Shown here: positions 34,165 to 43,416 of the stretch, piece after piece
Layout: every line of letters begins with the position of its first letter
Position numbering within the stretch: the stretch's first letter is position 1
From: Bacteroidales bacterium
Lineage (GTDB): Bacteria > Bacteroidota > Bacteroidia > Bacteroidales > JAADGE01
DNA: 60,789 bases
Reading direction: 5' to 3'
NCBI GenBank assembly: GCA_021108035.1
Contig: JAIORQ010000102.1
Coordinates: 1-60,789 of the forward strand
Notes under the pieces: model-generated
The model's input: the letters and a program-made list of their open reading frames with translations, nothing else
What the model was told of the DNA's origin: nothing
The model's database searches: none
Made by a program: the position numbers and the translations under genes

Positions 34165-34261
34165 TTGGAATAATGTTATATCTTTTAACATTATTTCTGC
34201 TATTGATCGTACCATTTCAGAATTGAAACAATTGTTTGTTAAGCCCTTTGCCAAAGGCTGA
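34157..34261 (+). pseudogene. Possible 3' part of the ORF split by the array; also the predicted leader side
   Basis: From the last repeat the frame reads DPIWNNVISFNIISAIDRTI then SELKQLFVKPFAKG, stop: 34 codons without interruption in AT-rich DNA. Joined to the seven codons left of the array it gives a 41-residue ORF. I recognise no family. If it is not coding, this stretch is the array leader, since crRNA transcription runs leftward from here. Confidence 0.35.
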
Positions 34262-34362
34262 ATCCGCATTATTGATGCTTTACCGGAATTACAATTTTTA
34301 CTGCAAAGCCTTTTATTTTCAAAAAGTTACCATCTGCGAAAACTTGAGTAAAAACATATTAA

Positions 34363-34389
34363 AAAAGCCTCGAATAAACCAAGGCTTTG
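34363..34389 (-). terminator. Terminator of the M3 peptidase gene
   Basis: AAGCCT (34365-34370) pairs with AGGCTT (34382-34387). In the minus direction the stem is followed by a T-run, about 35 nt after the peptidase stop. It may work in both directions. Confidence 0.6.
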
Positions 34390-34423
34390 TTACTGTTTTA
34401 TAAATAAATTTTATCCTGAATAA

Positions 34424-36562
34424 TTAATTAGCCTGTAAAAATCCTTTTCTCTTCAAAAGAGCATCGGTTGTAGGTTCTTTTCCTCTGAATGCTCTGTATA
34501 AATTCATTGCTTCATCAGTATTGCCTCTTGAAATAATATTATCTCGAAGAGATTGTGCTGTTGCTTTATCAAACAAACTTGTTTCTTTGAATGCTTCAAA
34601 AGCATCTGCATCAAGAACTGCTGCCCATTCATATACATAATAACCTGCAGAATATCCGCCGCTGAATATATGTGCAAAATTAGTACTCCTGTATCTTGAA
34701 ATAATTTCAGGAATTAATCCGATTTCATTTAAAACTTTAATTTCAAATGCATTAACGTCAAGATTTTCATCAACTTCCGTTATTGAATGCCAAGACATAT
34801 CTAATATTGCAGCAGCAATATGTTCTGTTGTAATAAAGCCTTGATTGAAATGACTGCTTTTTTGTATTTTGTTGATCAATTCATCAGGAATTACTTCTCC
34901 GGTTTCATAATGTTTTGCATATAATTTTAACATTTCCGGTTCTGCTGCCCAATTTTCCATAATTTGAGACGGAAATTCAACAAAATCTTTCGGAACAGAT
35001 GTTCCGGATAAAGTTGTATAAGTACAATTTGATAATAAGCCGTGTAAACCGTGGCCAAACTCATGAAACATAGTTTTTACTTCTTCAAAGCTTAATAAAG
35101 CCGGTTTATCTCCTGTTGGTTTCGAAAAATTAGCAACATTCATGATTACCGGTTTTATATCTTTTCCTTTAATACGAGATTGTTTTCTGAAACTTGTCAT
35201 CCAAGCACCGCCGCGTTTACTGTCTCTCGGATGAAAATCAATATAAAAAATACCGATATGTTTTCCGTTGCTTTCTTTAACTTCAAAAACAATTGCATCT
35301 TTATGATAAACAGGAACATCTGTAAGTTGAGTAAATGTTATACCGTATAATTTGTTTGCCAACAGAAACATCCCCTCTCTTACATTATCTAATTTAAAAT
35401 AAGGCCTTAATGCTTCCTCGTCAAGATCATATTTTTCTTTTCTGATTTTTTCTGAATAATACCACCAGTCCCAAGCTTCAAGTTTAAAATCATTACCTTC
35501 TTTTTTTATCATTTTCTGTAAATCTTCAGCTTCTTGTTTAGCAACCGGAAGAGCAGCATCCCAAATTTTGTTTAATAAATCAAGAGCATTTTCAGAATTT
35601 TTTGCCATATTATTTTCCAGAATAAATTCTGCATGACTGCTGTATCCTAACATCTTAGCTCTTTCAACTTTTAGGTTTACAATTTCCTTGATAATATCTT
35701 TGTTATCATTTTCATTATTATTGTCTCCTCTGTTGATGTATGCTTTAAAAATCTTTTCTCTGAGTTCTCTTTTTTTAGAATATGTAAGAAAAGGTATTAA
35801 ACTTGGTTTTTGAAGTGTAAATACCCATTTTTTATCATATTGTTTTGCTTCAGCAGTTTCTTTCGCAGCTTGAATTGATGCTTCAGGTAAACCTGCCAAA
35901 CCGGCTTCGTTATCAACAATTAACTCAAAAGCATTATTCTCTTTTAACAGATTGTCTCCAAACTGAAGAGACAGCATTGAAAGCTTTTCATTTATTTCTC
36001 TGAACCTTGTTTTTTTATCTTCCGGAAGATTTGCTCCCCCTCTTACAAATCGGTCATAAACTGTTTTGAGAAGCATTGATTGCTCTGTATTCAGGTCTAA
36101 TTCATCATTTTTATCGTAAACGGTTTTAACTTTTTGAAATAAACCTTCATTTAATGCAATATCATCTCTGTGTTTTGACAGTAGAGGAGCAACTTCTATT
36201 GCAATATCATTGATGCTGTCATTTGTATTTGCACTTTTTAACGGGAAAAAAACAGAGCTGACTTGATTTAAAAGGTCTCCGCTGTTATCAAGAGCAACAA
36301 TTGTATTTTCAAAAGTGGCTTCTTCTTTATTGTTTACGATTACATCAATTTCATCTTTTTGAACTTTCATTGCTTCTTTAAAAGCAGGTAAATAATGTTT
36401 ATTCATTATTCTTTCAAAAGGCGGAACTTCAAAAGGAGTATCGAAAGTTGCCAATAAGGGGTTGTCATTCATTTCTTCATTTTTTTTATCATATGTAAAG
36501 AAAAAGATCAAAGCAGTGAAAAAGACCAAAGCAATGAAAAAGATTAGATATAATTTATTCAT
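34424..36562 (-). CDS. M3-family zinc metallopeptidase (peptidyl-dipeptidase Dcp-like)
   Basis: The 712-residue protein begins MNKLYLIFFIALVFFTALIF, an N-terminal membrane anchor or signal, so it works in the envelope or periplasm. It belongs to the thimet/Dcp group: the zinc motif HEFGH is at 500-504 (KTMFHEFGHGLHGLLSNC). Conserved features around it include GGAWMTSFRKQ and VEFPSQIMENW. Dcp enzymes remove dipeptides from C-termini of short peptides. I used the ATG at 36562; 52 more codons upstream are open but look non-coding. It is monocistronic and divergent from the phosphatase gene. Confidence 0.92.
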   Translation of the reverse strand: MNKLYLIFFIALVFFTALIFFFTYDKKNEEMNDNPLLATFDTPFEVPPFERIMNKHYLPAFKEAMKVQKDEIDVIVNNKEEATFENTIVALDNSGDLLNQVSSVFFPLKSANTNDSINDIAIEVAPLLSKHRDDIALNEGLFQKVKTVYDKNDELDLNTEQSMLLKTVYDRFVRGGANLPEDKKTRFREINEKLSMLSLQFGDNLLKENNAFELIVDNEAGLAGLPEASIQAAKETAEAKQYDKKWVFTLQKPSLIPFLTYSKKRELREKIFKAYINRGDNNNENDNKDIIKEIVNLKVERAKMLGYSSHAEFILENNMAKNSENALDLLNKIWDAALPVAKQEAEDLQKMIKKEGNDFKLEAWDWWYYSEKIRKEKYDLDEEALRPYFKLDNVREGMFLLANKLYGITFTQLTDVPVYHKDAIVFEVKESNGKHIGIFYIDFHPRDSKRGGAWMTSFRKQSRIKGKDIKPVIMNVANFSKPTGDKPALLSFEEVKTMFHEFGHGLHGLLSNCTYTTLSGTSVPKDFVEFPSQIMENWAAEPEMLKLYAKHYETGEVIPDELINKIQKSSHFNQGFITTEHIAAAILDMSWHSITEVDENLDVNAFEIKVLNEIGLIPEIISRYRSTNFAHIFSGGYSAGYYVYEWAAVLDADAFEAFKETSLFDKATAQSLRDNIISRGNTDEAMNLYRAFRGKEPTTDALLKRKGFLQAN

Positions 36563-36732
36563 GTTTTTAAATTTTAGAAAATTTATTGAACGACAAATAT
36601 GCAAATTTTTTAATAATATTCTTAAAACAAAAATACAACCGGTAAAAAATAAAGAATAAACGGTTAAATTTTTAATTAATGGCTTTATAAAAAGAAATAA
36701 TTTATTTAATTTTATCAAAAGTTTTAATTTAA

Positions 36733-37440
36733 ATGGGAAGGAGACTTGTAATATCTGATATACACGGATGCAGCAAAACCCTGCTTGCTTTATTGAAAAG
36801 GATAGAATTAAATAAAGAAGATAATCTTTATTTTCTTGGGGATTATATTGACAGAGGACCTGACAGCAGCGGTGTGCTTGATATAATTATTGATCTTAAA
36901 AAAGAAGGCTATAATATTTTTCCTTTATTGGGAAACCATGAACAACAGGCTTTAAATGCTGAAAAGGAATATGATAAAAAATCTTTTTTCTACTTTATGT
37001 CAAGAATAAATAAAAGTGATGATCTTTTAAATAAAAAAAGAAAAATTAAAAAGAAGTATCGCAAATTTATGCAGAAATTGCCTCTTTATTTTGAACTTGA
37101 TGATTTTATTATAGTACATGCCGGATTTGATTTCACAAAAGAAAAACCTTTTGAAGATGAAGATTCTATTCTGAATATTAGAAATTTTAAATATAATAAA
37201 GAAAAAGCAAAAGGAAAGACAATCGTTTTCGGACATGCCCCGACTTATTATAAAAAGATATTAAAAAAGATAAAAAAAAGGAAAAAAAAGATTCCGCTTG
37301 ATAATGGTTGTGTTTACAACAAAGCTCATAAAATATACGACTTTCACAAATTAAGGAAGCTATGTTGCTTTAATCTTGATACTTATGAATTGATTTGCCA
37401 AGAAAATATTGAATTAAACAAGAATATTGTATTGAGTTAA
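36733..37440 (+). CDS. Serine/threonine-phosphatase-like metallophosphoesterase
   Basis: The 235-residue cytoplasmic protein shows the metal-binding motifs of PPP-type/ApaH-like phosphatases in order: SDIHG (8-12), GDYIDRGPDSSG (about 36-47), GNHEQQ (about 67), and a later HAGFDF and GHAPTYY. Likely substrates are phosphoproteins or dinucleoside polyphosphates; the sequence does not decide. An inserted lysine-rich stretch (KKILKKIKKRKKKIP) near residue 180 is unusual. It converges with the MORN gene 12 nt downstream. Confidence 0.88.
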   Translation: MGRRLVISDIHGCSKTLLALLKRIELNKEDNLYFLGDYIDRGPDSSGVLDIIIDLKKEGYNIFPLLGNHEQQALNAEKEYDKKSFFYFMSRINKSDDLLNKKRKIKKKYRKFMQKLPLYFELDDFIIVHAGFDFTKEKPFEDEDSILNIRNFKYNKEKAKGKTIVFGHAPTYYKKILKKIKKRKKKIPLDNGCVYNKAHKIYDFHKLRKLCCFNLDTYELICQENIELNKNIVLS

Positions 37441-37451
37441 CAGTTTGAATA

Positions 37452-38138
37452 TTAGTTATGTATTTCTACTCTCCAATCGCCCGGTTCATTAATCTCGAAT
37501 TCAAACAATACATCATATTCACTTGTTAACAATTTATTTTTTGTTCTGTAACTGATTTTAATATTTATTGGGAATTTAATTTTTTCATAACCGATCATAT
37601 GTCCCACACTTGTTTGTATTCCTTCGGATGATGTTATAAGAAGATTAGTAATATTAGAATTCCTCATTCCGTTTTGTTTGAAACTTAATAATACACGATT
37701 TTTGTCGTCCCCATATTTTTTTATTGTATATCTGTCAATACTTCTTTTAACTATGATTTTTGGAGGTATCGGTTTCGGCCCCAGATATTTATCATTTTCC
37801 CACAAACCGTCCATAACAGTATCTTTTTCATTAATTTTATATTTAAGAACGCCAACTCCGTTTCTTTTTCCTTTTTTCCATTCTCCTGAATAAACCTCTC
37901 CATTGGACCATGTATAAGTCCCTTTACCGTTTGGAAGCCCTTTTGAAAATACACCTTTATAACGATCTGTTCCAATGGCTTCACCTTTTCCGTGTGCTAA
38001 ACCTTTTTTACATTTTCCTTCATATGTGCCGGCTAATTCTTCTGTTAAAACTTTACACGTTTGTTGAGAATAAAGGCTTTGAGATATAAAAAAAAGAATG
38101 AAAACAGAAGTTGTTGTGATTATTTTTCCTGTGCACAT
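37452..38138 (-). CDS. Exported MORN-repeat protein, copy A
   Basis: The 228-residue protein has a signal peptide (TTSVFILFFISQSLYS). About four MORN repeats follow at residues 35-110 (YEGKCKKGLAHGKGEA, YKGVFSKGLPNGKGTYTW, YSGEWKKGKRNGVGVL), then a C-terminal beta domain of ~110 residues that includes KRSIDRYTIKK. A paralogue with the same architecture is at 49695-50360. Function is unknown; MORN repeats often bind lipids or form scaffolds. It may share a transcript with the slipin gene 44 nt upstream. Confidence 0.8.
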   Translation of the reverse strand: MCTGKIITTTSVFILFFISQSLYSQQTCKVLTEELAGTYEGKCKKGLAHGKGEAIGTDRYKGVFSKGLPNGKGTYTWSNGEVYSGEWKKGKRNGVGVLKYKINEKDTVMDGLWENDKYLGPKPIPPKIIVKRSIDRYTIKKYGDDKNRVLLSFKQNGMRNSNITNLLITSSEGIQTSVGHMIGYEKIKFPINIKISYRTKNKLLTSEYDVLFEFEINEPGDWRVEIHN

Positions 38139-38181
38139 AATATTTTGTTTATATTGAACAATAAAGAACTATTGTAATCAA

Positions 38182-38931
38182 TTATGATTTGTCTTTTTTA
38201 TCCTGATTTTTCGGCATCATTTCTTCCGGAAACGGAAAAACGATAGTTGAATTCTTTTCAGAAGCTATATTTGCTAATGTTTGATACAACCTTAATTTTA
38301 TGGCTGAAGGAGATTGGTCAATCATTTTTCCGGCTTCCAATAATTTCCCGGCTGCTTGTTCTTCTGCTTGAGCTAATATTATTCTGGCTCTTCTTGAGCG
38401 TTCTGCTTCTGCTTGGTTAGCCATCATTCGCCTCATATTCTCCGGCAGTTGAATATCTTTGATCTTTACGTCAATAATTTGAATTCCCCAATCTTCGGTT
38501 TCGGAATCAACAATTGTTCTGATGTTCTGACCGATCTCTTCCCTTTTTGAAAGAATGGTATCCAATTCCACCTTTCCGCAAACATCTCTTAAAGCCGCTT
38601 GAGCTAATTGAGTTATTGCAAATCCATACTGTTCAACTTCTAAAACAGCTTTTTCAGGATTTGTAATCTTGAAGAATAACACACCGTCAATACTGCAAGG
38701 CACATTATCTTCAGTCATAACCTCCTGCGACAAAATATTGATTGTTATTATGCGAATATCAACAATTTGCAATGTTTCAACAAAAGGAATAATCCAACGA
38801 AATCCGGGGTTTAAAGTTTTGATATATTTTCCGAAGCGAAATTTTATGCCTCTTTTATATTCAAAAATAATTCTTATTCCAAATGCAAACATGGCAAAAA
38901 GGAATATTCCAAAAATAATTGACAGGTTCAT
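38182..38931 (-). CDS. Slipin / stomatin-like SPFH membrane protein
   Basis: The 249-residue protein has one N-terminal membrane helix (SIIFGIFLFAMFAFGIRII), then the SPFH/band 7 domain: EYKRGIKFRFGKYIKTLNPG, then VDIRIITINI and VLEVEQYGFAITQLAQAALR. A helical region rich in Ala, Glu and Arg (NQAEAERSRRARIILAQAEE) drives oligomerisation. Such proteins organise membrane microdomains and often partner with NfeD proteases; no nfeD is next to it here. Length is normal for the short slipins. Confidence 0.9.
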   Translation of the reverse strand: MNLSIIFGIFLFAMFAFGIRIIFEYKRGIKFRFGKYIKTLNPGFRWIIPFVETLQIVDIRIITINILSQEVMTEDNVPCSIDGVLFFKITNPEKAVLEVEQYGFAITQLAQAALRDVCGKVELDTILSKREEIGQNIRTIVDSETEDWGIQIIDVKIKDIQLPENMRRMMANQAEAERSRRARIILAQAEEQAAGKLLEAGKMIDQSPSAIKLRLYQTLANIASEKNSTIVFPFPEEMMPKNQDKKDKS

Positions 38932-39076
38932 GATTTTTATATTTTAGTTATTAATTCGGTTTTTACATTGAAAGTAATACACTCAAATATACGATTTTTT
39001 TATAATTATTAAGCCATTTCTCAATATTATTTATAAGAGAAACATAACTTCATATAATTATTACAACAAATTCAGT

Positions 39077-39835
39077 TTATTGTAAATGTTTCAGCTTGTT
39101 AAAACTAAAACGCAAAGCATTGGTTTCGCAATTATCAACACAATGTCCGCATAAAATGCATTCAGTGTTGAAAACAGTTTTATATTTGATCGAAGTTTTC
39201 AAATCCAAACTCATCATACAACTTTCTGAGCATTTGCCGCAATCAGTACATTTATCAATGTCTTTGCTTATTCTTAATCCGGGAATATTAAAGATGTTAC
39301 TTATTTTATTTCCAATGATCATAAAAGGAGACATCCAACAGATATAATGACAGGAGGCTCTTCTGCCAATGCTTACAGAAAGAATCAGAAATATTAATAA
39401 GAAAATAAAGAAAATGATATATTTAAAAGGTTCGTCAATGCTTATTCCTGATTCAATCATATAGGTCGGTTGAATACTCTTTATACCGCCTGCAAGAATG
39501 AACATATATACGATCAAACTGAGCCAAGGAACCCAAATGAGCCATTTGATCCAATTAAATTTGTTAGAGACTCTTTTGGGCCTGACTAAAATAAGCCATT
39601 CCTGAATTGCTCCTGCCGGACATGCCCAACCACAAAAAGCTCTTCCAAGGAAAATCGAACTAAAGAACAGCAGAATAAAAAGTGTTGCACTTCCTGCCAA
39701 TATTCCGTCTGCTGCTCCGTTAATAATCAAAACCGGTGAAAACCAAAACATGGTTACCGGAAATACTATAAAAGAAATTGTAAGTATTAAAGATCTGATT
39801 CTTTGCCTAATTTTTACAGGTTCAGTTATTGCCAT
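39077..39835 (-). CDS. NapH/NosR-like membrane ferredoxin (4Fe-4S) protein
   Basis: The 252-residue protein has several membrane helices (about 15-60, 100-125, 135-160), with a GRAFCGWACPAGAIQE motif between them and a second Cys motif (RRASCHYICWMSP). The C-terminus has two 4Fe-4S motifs, CTDCGKCSESC and CILCGHCVDNC. This is the build of polyferredoxin-type quinol or cofactor electron-transfer subunits. It has no partner dehydrogenase or reductase nearby, so its electron acceptor is unknown. Confidence 0.85.
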   Translation of the reverse strand: MAITEPVKIRQRIRSLILTISFIVFPVTMFWFSPVLIINGAADGILAGSATLFILLFFSSIFLGRAFCGWACPAGAIQEWLILVRPKRVSNKFNWIKWLIWVPWLSLIVYMFILAGGIKSIQPTYMIESGISIDEPFKYIIFFIFLLIFLILSVSIGRRASCHYICWMSPFMIIGNKISNIFNIPGLRISKDIDKCTDCGKCSESCMMSLDLKTSIKYKTVFNTECILCGHCVDNCETNALRFSFNKLKHLQ

Positions 39836-39969
39836 AAAAACAAATTTTTTTCAGCTAAATAAGTTATTCAGAGTATAAAATTAAAAAAAACAAGTTAAAA
39901 ATACTCTTTCTTAACAATTAAGTTTTAAACTCTTTGAATTATGAGTATATTTACATAAAAATTGATATT

Positions 39970-41439
39970 ATGAATATAGCCGTAGTAAGAAAAGATCTGA
40001 AATTTGTACCCGATACATCAAGAGTTATTGCTCGTTTTATGTACACTAATGATGAACGCAGCAAACGTATGATTCGTGATGTTTCAGCCATGTCGGAAGA
40101 TGAAGTAAAATCTTCATTAAATCAAGTATTGAGAGGATATTCTAAAAGACACAGAAATATTTCAAAGATATTTGAAACTCATTTCAATAAACTGAATAAT
40201 TTATTTGAACAATTGGAGGACACAGACATTGAAGATTTTGACTTAAACAGAAAAGTATTGTTAGGATCATATTTTACTATGGAGTACTCTATTGAATCAG
40301 CTGCTTTATTTAATCCGGCAATGATGGATCATCCGGATCAAACAGAACTGGGTCCCGAAGAAAAACGTGTAGTAATCAGTTTCAGAGGTACAGGAGAAGG
40401 TCATATATCTTCTATTGTTTTTCGTTGCGGTGTCTTAGATAAAGAAAATAACTTGGTATTAGAACCGGTAGGGAATATGTTGGCTGAAGCTGAGCGAATT
40501 AAAAGGTTTGTTTATAATAAGAATAAATTTATAAAAAAATTAGATGACCTTCAGTTTTTTGCCAATAAAGTTTCCCCGAGTTTTGTATTAGAGCGATTGG
40601 GTGATACTTTTACATACGGAGAATTAAAAAGAAGCATAGATGAAATAAGAAAGTCTTTTAAACTTTCAATGAAAAAAGAAATGGTTTTAAATCAAATGAA
40701 ATGGTTGGCATCTTCACATTATGAAATTGATTTTTCTATGGATTCTGCTATTTCTGAAAGAGTTATATTTCCAATCGCAGAAAGTGAGAAGAAAGGTATT
40801 GAAGATGCACGTTTTGTAAAATTTACTGAAGATAACGGTGAAATTATTTATTATGCCACATATACAGCTTATGACGGAAGAGCAATTATGCCGAAATTAA
40901 TTGAGACTAAAGATTTTTACAGGTTTAAAGTATTACCGCTTCACGGTGAGATTGCTCAAAATAAAGGAATGGCTTTATTTCCGAGAAAGATTAAAGGTAA
41001 ATATGCAATGTTATGCAGAATAGACGGTGTAAATAATTATATATCATTTTCAGATGATATAACAATTTGGAGAGAAGCAAAGCTTTTGCAAAAACCCAAA
41101 TTTGCTTGGGAAACAATACAACTGGGAAACTGCGGTTCTCCTATGGAAACAAAAGACGGATGGTTAACAATAATGCATTCTGTCGGTCCGGTTAGAGAAT
41201 ATGTTTTAAGCGCATCATTATTTGATCTTAAAAATCCTGAAAAAGAGATCGGAAGATTAAGAACTCCTCTAATTATTCCTAATGATGAGGAACGAGAAGG
41301 CTATGTCCCGAATGTTGTTTATTCATGCGGTTCAATTATTCATAACGGAGATGTTGTTATTCCGTATGCTATGTCGGATTGGGCTTCAACATATGCAACG
41401 GTGAATTTGGAAGAGTTGTTGACTGCCTTGAAAAACTAG
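39970..41439 (+). CDS. Glycoside hydrolase family 130 protein (mannoside phosphorylase type), long form
   Basis: The 489-residue cytoplasmic protein has a five-bladed propeller typical of GH130: EDARFVKFTEDNGEIIYYAT (the Glu-Asp-x-Arg substrate-binding segment), then ALFPRKIKGKYAMLCRID, LGNCGSPMETKDGWLTIMH, and a C-terminal VVYSCGSIIHNGDVVIPYAM. An extra N-terminal helical domain of ~150 residues distinguishes it from the shorter GH130 at 43417. GH130 enzymes phosphorolyse or hydrolyse beta-mannosides. I start at the ATG at 39970. It faces the GT4/GH130 genes at 42-47 kb and probably works with them. Confidence 0.88.
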   Translation: MNIAVVRKDLKFVPDTSRVIARFMYTNDERSKRMIRDVSAMSEDEVKSSLNQVLRGYSKRHRNISKIFETHFNKLNNLFEQLEDTDIEDFDLNRKVLLGSYFTMEYSIESAALFNPAMMDHPDQTELGPEEKRVVISFRGTGEGHISSIVFRCGVLDKENNLVLEPVGNMLAEAERIKRFVYNKNKFIKKLDDLQFFANKVSPSFVLERLGDTFTYGELKRSIDEIRKSFKLSMKKEMVLNQMKWLASSHYEIDFSMDSAISERVIFPIAESEKKGIEDARFVKFTEDNGEIIYYATYTAYDGRAIMPKLIETKDFYRFKVLPLHGEIAQNKGMALFPRKIKGKYAMLCRIDGVNNYISFSDDITIWREAKLLQKPKFAWETIQLGNCGSPMETKDGWLTIMHSVGPVREYVLSASLFDLKNPEKEIGRLRTPLIIPNDEEREGYVPNVVYSCGSIIHNGDVVIPYAMSDWASTYATVNLEELLTALKN

Positions 41440-41725
41440 AAGTAAAAATTAAGGTTCTACTGTTATTTTAGTGGTAAATTAGTTATGCTTAAACTTAAAA
41501 AATTGTTTTGGCTTATCTAAAAATGATTAAATGCTATAATAAAAGTGATGCTCAATTATGCAAATTATTTACTGCAAGTACATTACATGTTAATAAGCTT
41601 AAATAGAATACACACTGATTATTGAAGCATTGTAAAATATTTATTAAATTTATATCAATATTTAAAAAGTTCCACTAAATTCGTGGTAGTACCATTTTAC
41701 TATTTAACCGGATTATTCAAATTTT
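41440..41725. other. Gene-free stretch, nothing recognisable
   Basis: AT-rich sequence between convergent genes. I see no hairpin with a T-run and no credible frame. Confidence 0.5.
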
Positions 41726-42148
41726 CTAATCTGACATATCGAATAATCTTTCATCATTTTCATCTTCAATTGATTTTAAGGCAATAAACTCGAACTCTAC
41801 ATCAACAATTGTTTCAAAATCCTTTCCCGCTTCCTTTAAAATTTCATCATCCTCTTTATAAAACCAACGAATGATAACATCCTTGCCTGATTCTGAAAGG
41901 CTTTCCATTTTATTCATAATTTGCAAAATAATCATTGCAGAAGGTGTGTTGAAATAACTTAAATTAAATTCCAGTACTGTTGTTTCCTTTGGATTTTTCA
42001 AATAGCTGTCAATCCATTCAAGTGCAGGGGAATAATACTTATTAGCATCAACCGGACATGATTTTCCGTAAATTTTTAACTTACCGGACTCAAAGTCTAA
42101 TAATATTCCGGGAATAATATTTTCAGGTTTGAGGAATAGTTTTTTCAT
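41726..42148 (-). CDS. SiaC-family (DUF1987) regulatory protein
   Basis: The 140-residue protein fits the SiaC family of phosphorylatable, STAS-like regulators: the start ENIIPGILLDFESGKLKIYG with SCPVDANKYYSPALEWIDSY, and LEFNLSYFNTPSAMIILQIM, where a conserved Thr/Ser is the phosphorylation site in Pseudomonas SiaC. In that organism SiaC binds a diguanylate cyclase and is controlled by the phosphatase SiaA and kinase SiaB. No siaA or siaB is in this window. It may share a transcript with the glycosyltransferase gene upstream of it (66 nt gap). Confidence 0.82.
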   Translation of the reverse strand: MKKLFLKPENIIPGILLDFESGKLKIYGKSCPVDANKYYSPALEWIDSYLKNPKETTVLEFNLSYFNTPSAMIILQIMNKMESLSESGKDVIIRWFYKEDDEILKEAGKDFETIVDVEFEFIALKSIEDENDERLFDMSD

Positions 42149-42206
42149 TTCTCTTTAACATTAATTTTCTGTAATTTATTGTAATCTTTAAACTCAAATT
42201 ACAAAT

Positions 42207-43214
42207 TTAAGATAATATCAATGAATAAACCTTTAAATAACCCTCAATCATTTTTTCTTTTGAGAAATTTGACAATGCCCAAGTTCTGCAATCTTTTCGA
42301 TTGATTGAAGAAATCTTACTAATTGCTTGGCTTGCTTCTTCAATTGTATTTACCAAAAAACCGGTTTCATCAGTTTTTATCAATTCAGGCATAGAGCCTC
42401 TGTTAAAGGCAATTACAGGTGTTCCGCAAAGCATAGCTTCTGCAACACTTAATCCGAAAGGCTCTTCAAAACTAATCGGATGCAATAAAGCAAATGCTTC
42501 TCCTAACAGCTTGTCTCTTTGCAAAGGTCCGGAGTTGCCGACATAAATAATGTCTTTATCATTAATGTATGGTTTAACTTTAACATCAAAATACGCTTGG
42601 TCTTGAATTAAGCCCGAGATTATGAGTTTTCTTCCGGATGCTTTTGCAATTTGTATAGATTCATAAGTTCCTTTTTCGGGATGTATTCTTCCGAAAAATA
42701 AAAGATAATCTTTAGGATGGGGAATAAAAGTAAAATATTTGATATCAATACCATTATAAACAGTTGCAATATAATCCAGTTCGGGGCTTCTGTCTGAATT
42801 ACTTATTGAAACATAATGATTTGAATTGTTATATTTTTTATAGACCGGTAATATTTTCGGTGATGAAAAACCGTGAATAGTTGTAACTATAGGAGTTTTA
42901 ATTAAATTTGAATATGTAAGCGGAAGAAAATCGTAATTATTATGGATTATATCAAATTTGTGTGCTTGTTCCGTTAAATTGCTGATGTGTAAACATTCCC
43001 ATACTTTCGGGTCTAATTCTGTGTCTTCTGCATAAGGTTTTTCGCAGATGTATTCGAGTTTTCCTTTTGTTGATGAATCTCCGGTTGCAAACAGCGTAAC
43101 ATCAATTCCTTTTTCAATCAATCCTTCTGCAATATTTGAAGCAACTTGCTCCCAGGGCCCGTATTTTTTCGGGGGCGTACTCCATGCTATGGGTGAGAGA
43201 ATTGCAACTTTCAT
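42207..43214 (-). CDS. Glycosyltransferase family 4
   Basis: The 335-residue GT-B enzyme begins MKVAILSPIAWSTPPKKYGP, with the glycine-containing acceptor loop (KYGPWEQVASNIAEGL), then the donor-binding half with LLFFGRIHPEKGT and the E-x7-E motif in SFEEPFGLSVAEAMLCGTPV. It transfers a sugar from a nucleotide donor, probably mannose given two GH130 genes and a second GT4 around it. The start at 43214 was preferred to a frame reaching into the upstream inverted repeat. Acceptor unknown. Confidence 0.9.
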   Translation of the reverse strand: MKVAILSPIAWSTPPKKYGPWEQVASNIAEGLIEKGIDVTLFATGDSSTKGKLEYICEKPYAEDTELDPKVWECLHISNLTEQAHKFDIIHNNYDFLPLTYSNLIKTPIVTTIHGFSSPKILPVYKKYNNSNHYVSISNSDRSPELDYIATVYNGIDIKYFTFIPHPKDYLLFFGRIHPEKGTYESIQIAKASGRKLIISGLIQDQAYFDVKVKPYINDKDIIYVGNSGPLQRDKLLGEAFALLHPISFEEPFGLSVAEAMLCGTPVIAFNRGSMPELIKTDETGFLVNTIEEASQAISKISSINRKDCRTWALSNFSKEKMIEGYLKVYSLILS

Positions 43215-43258
43215 GATTAATGATAAAAATTTGTTATATATTTGAGTGTAGTTCAAAA

Positions 43259-43340
43259 AGGTGCAAAGCAACTAATTTTGCAAACAATCCGGAACATAAC
43301 ATTTTTATAATCTGTCAATTAACAAAGTTGCTATGCACCT
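43259..43340. repeat. Inverted repeat upstream of the GT4 gene
   Basis: AGGTGCAAAGCAACT (43259-43273) and AGTTGCTATGCACCT (43326-43340) are complementary at 14 of 15 positions, separated by 52 nt. It lies 45 nt before the GT4 start codon, between it and the short GH130 gene. It may be a leader structure, an operator pair or a small non-autonomous element. Confidence 0.6.
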
Positions 43341-43416
43341 GATTTTACAAAATTAATTTTTTTGTACCGGTCTCATATTTAAAACATAAAGTTTAGATAA
43401 CATATATAACTTATTG

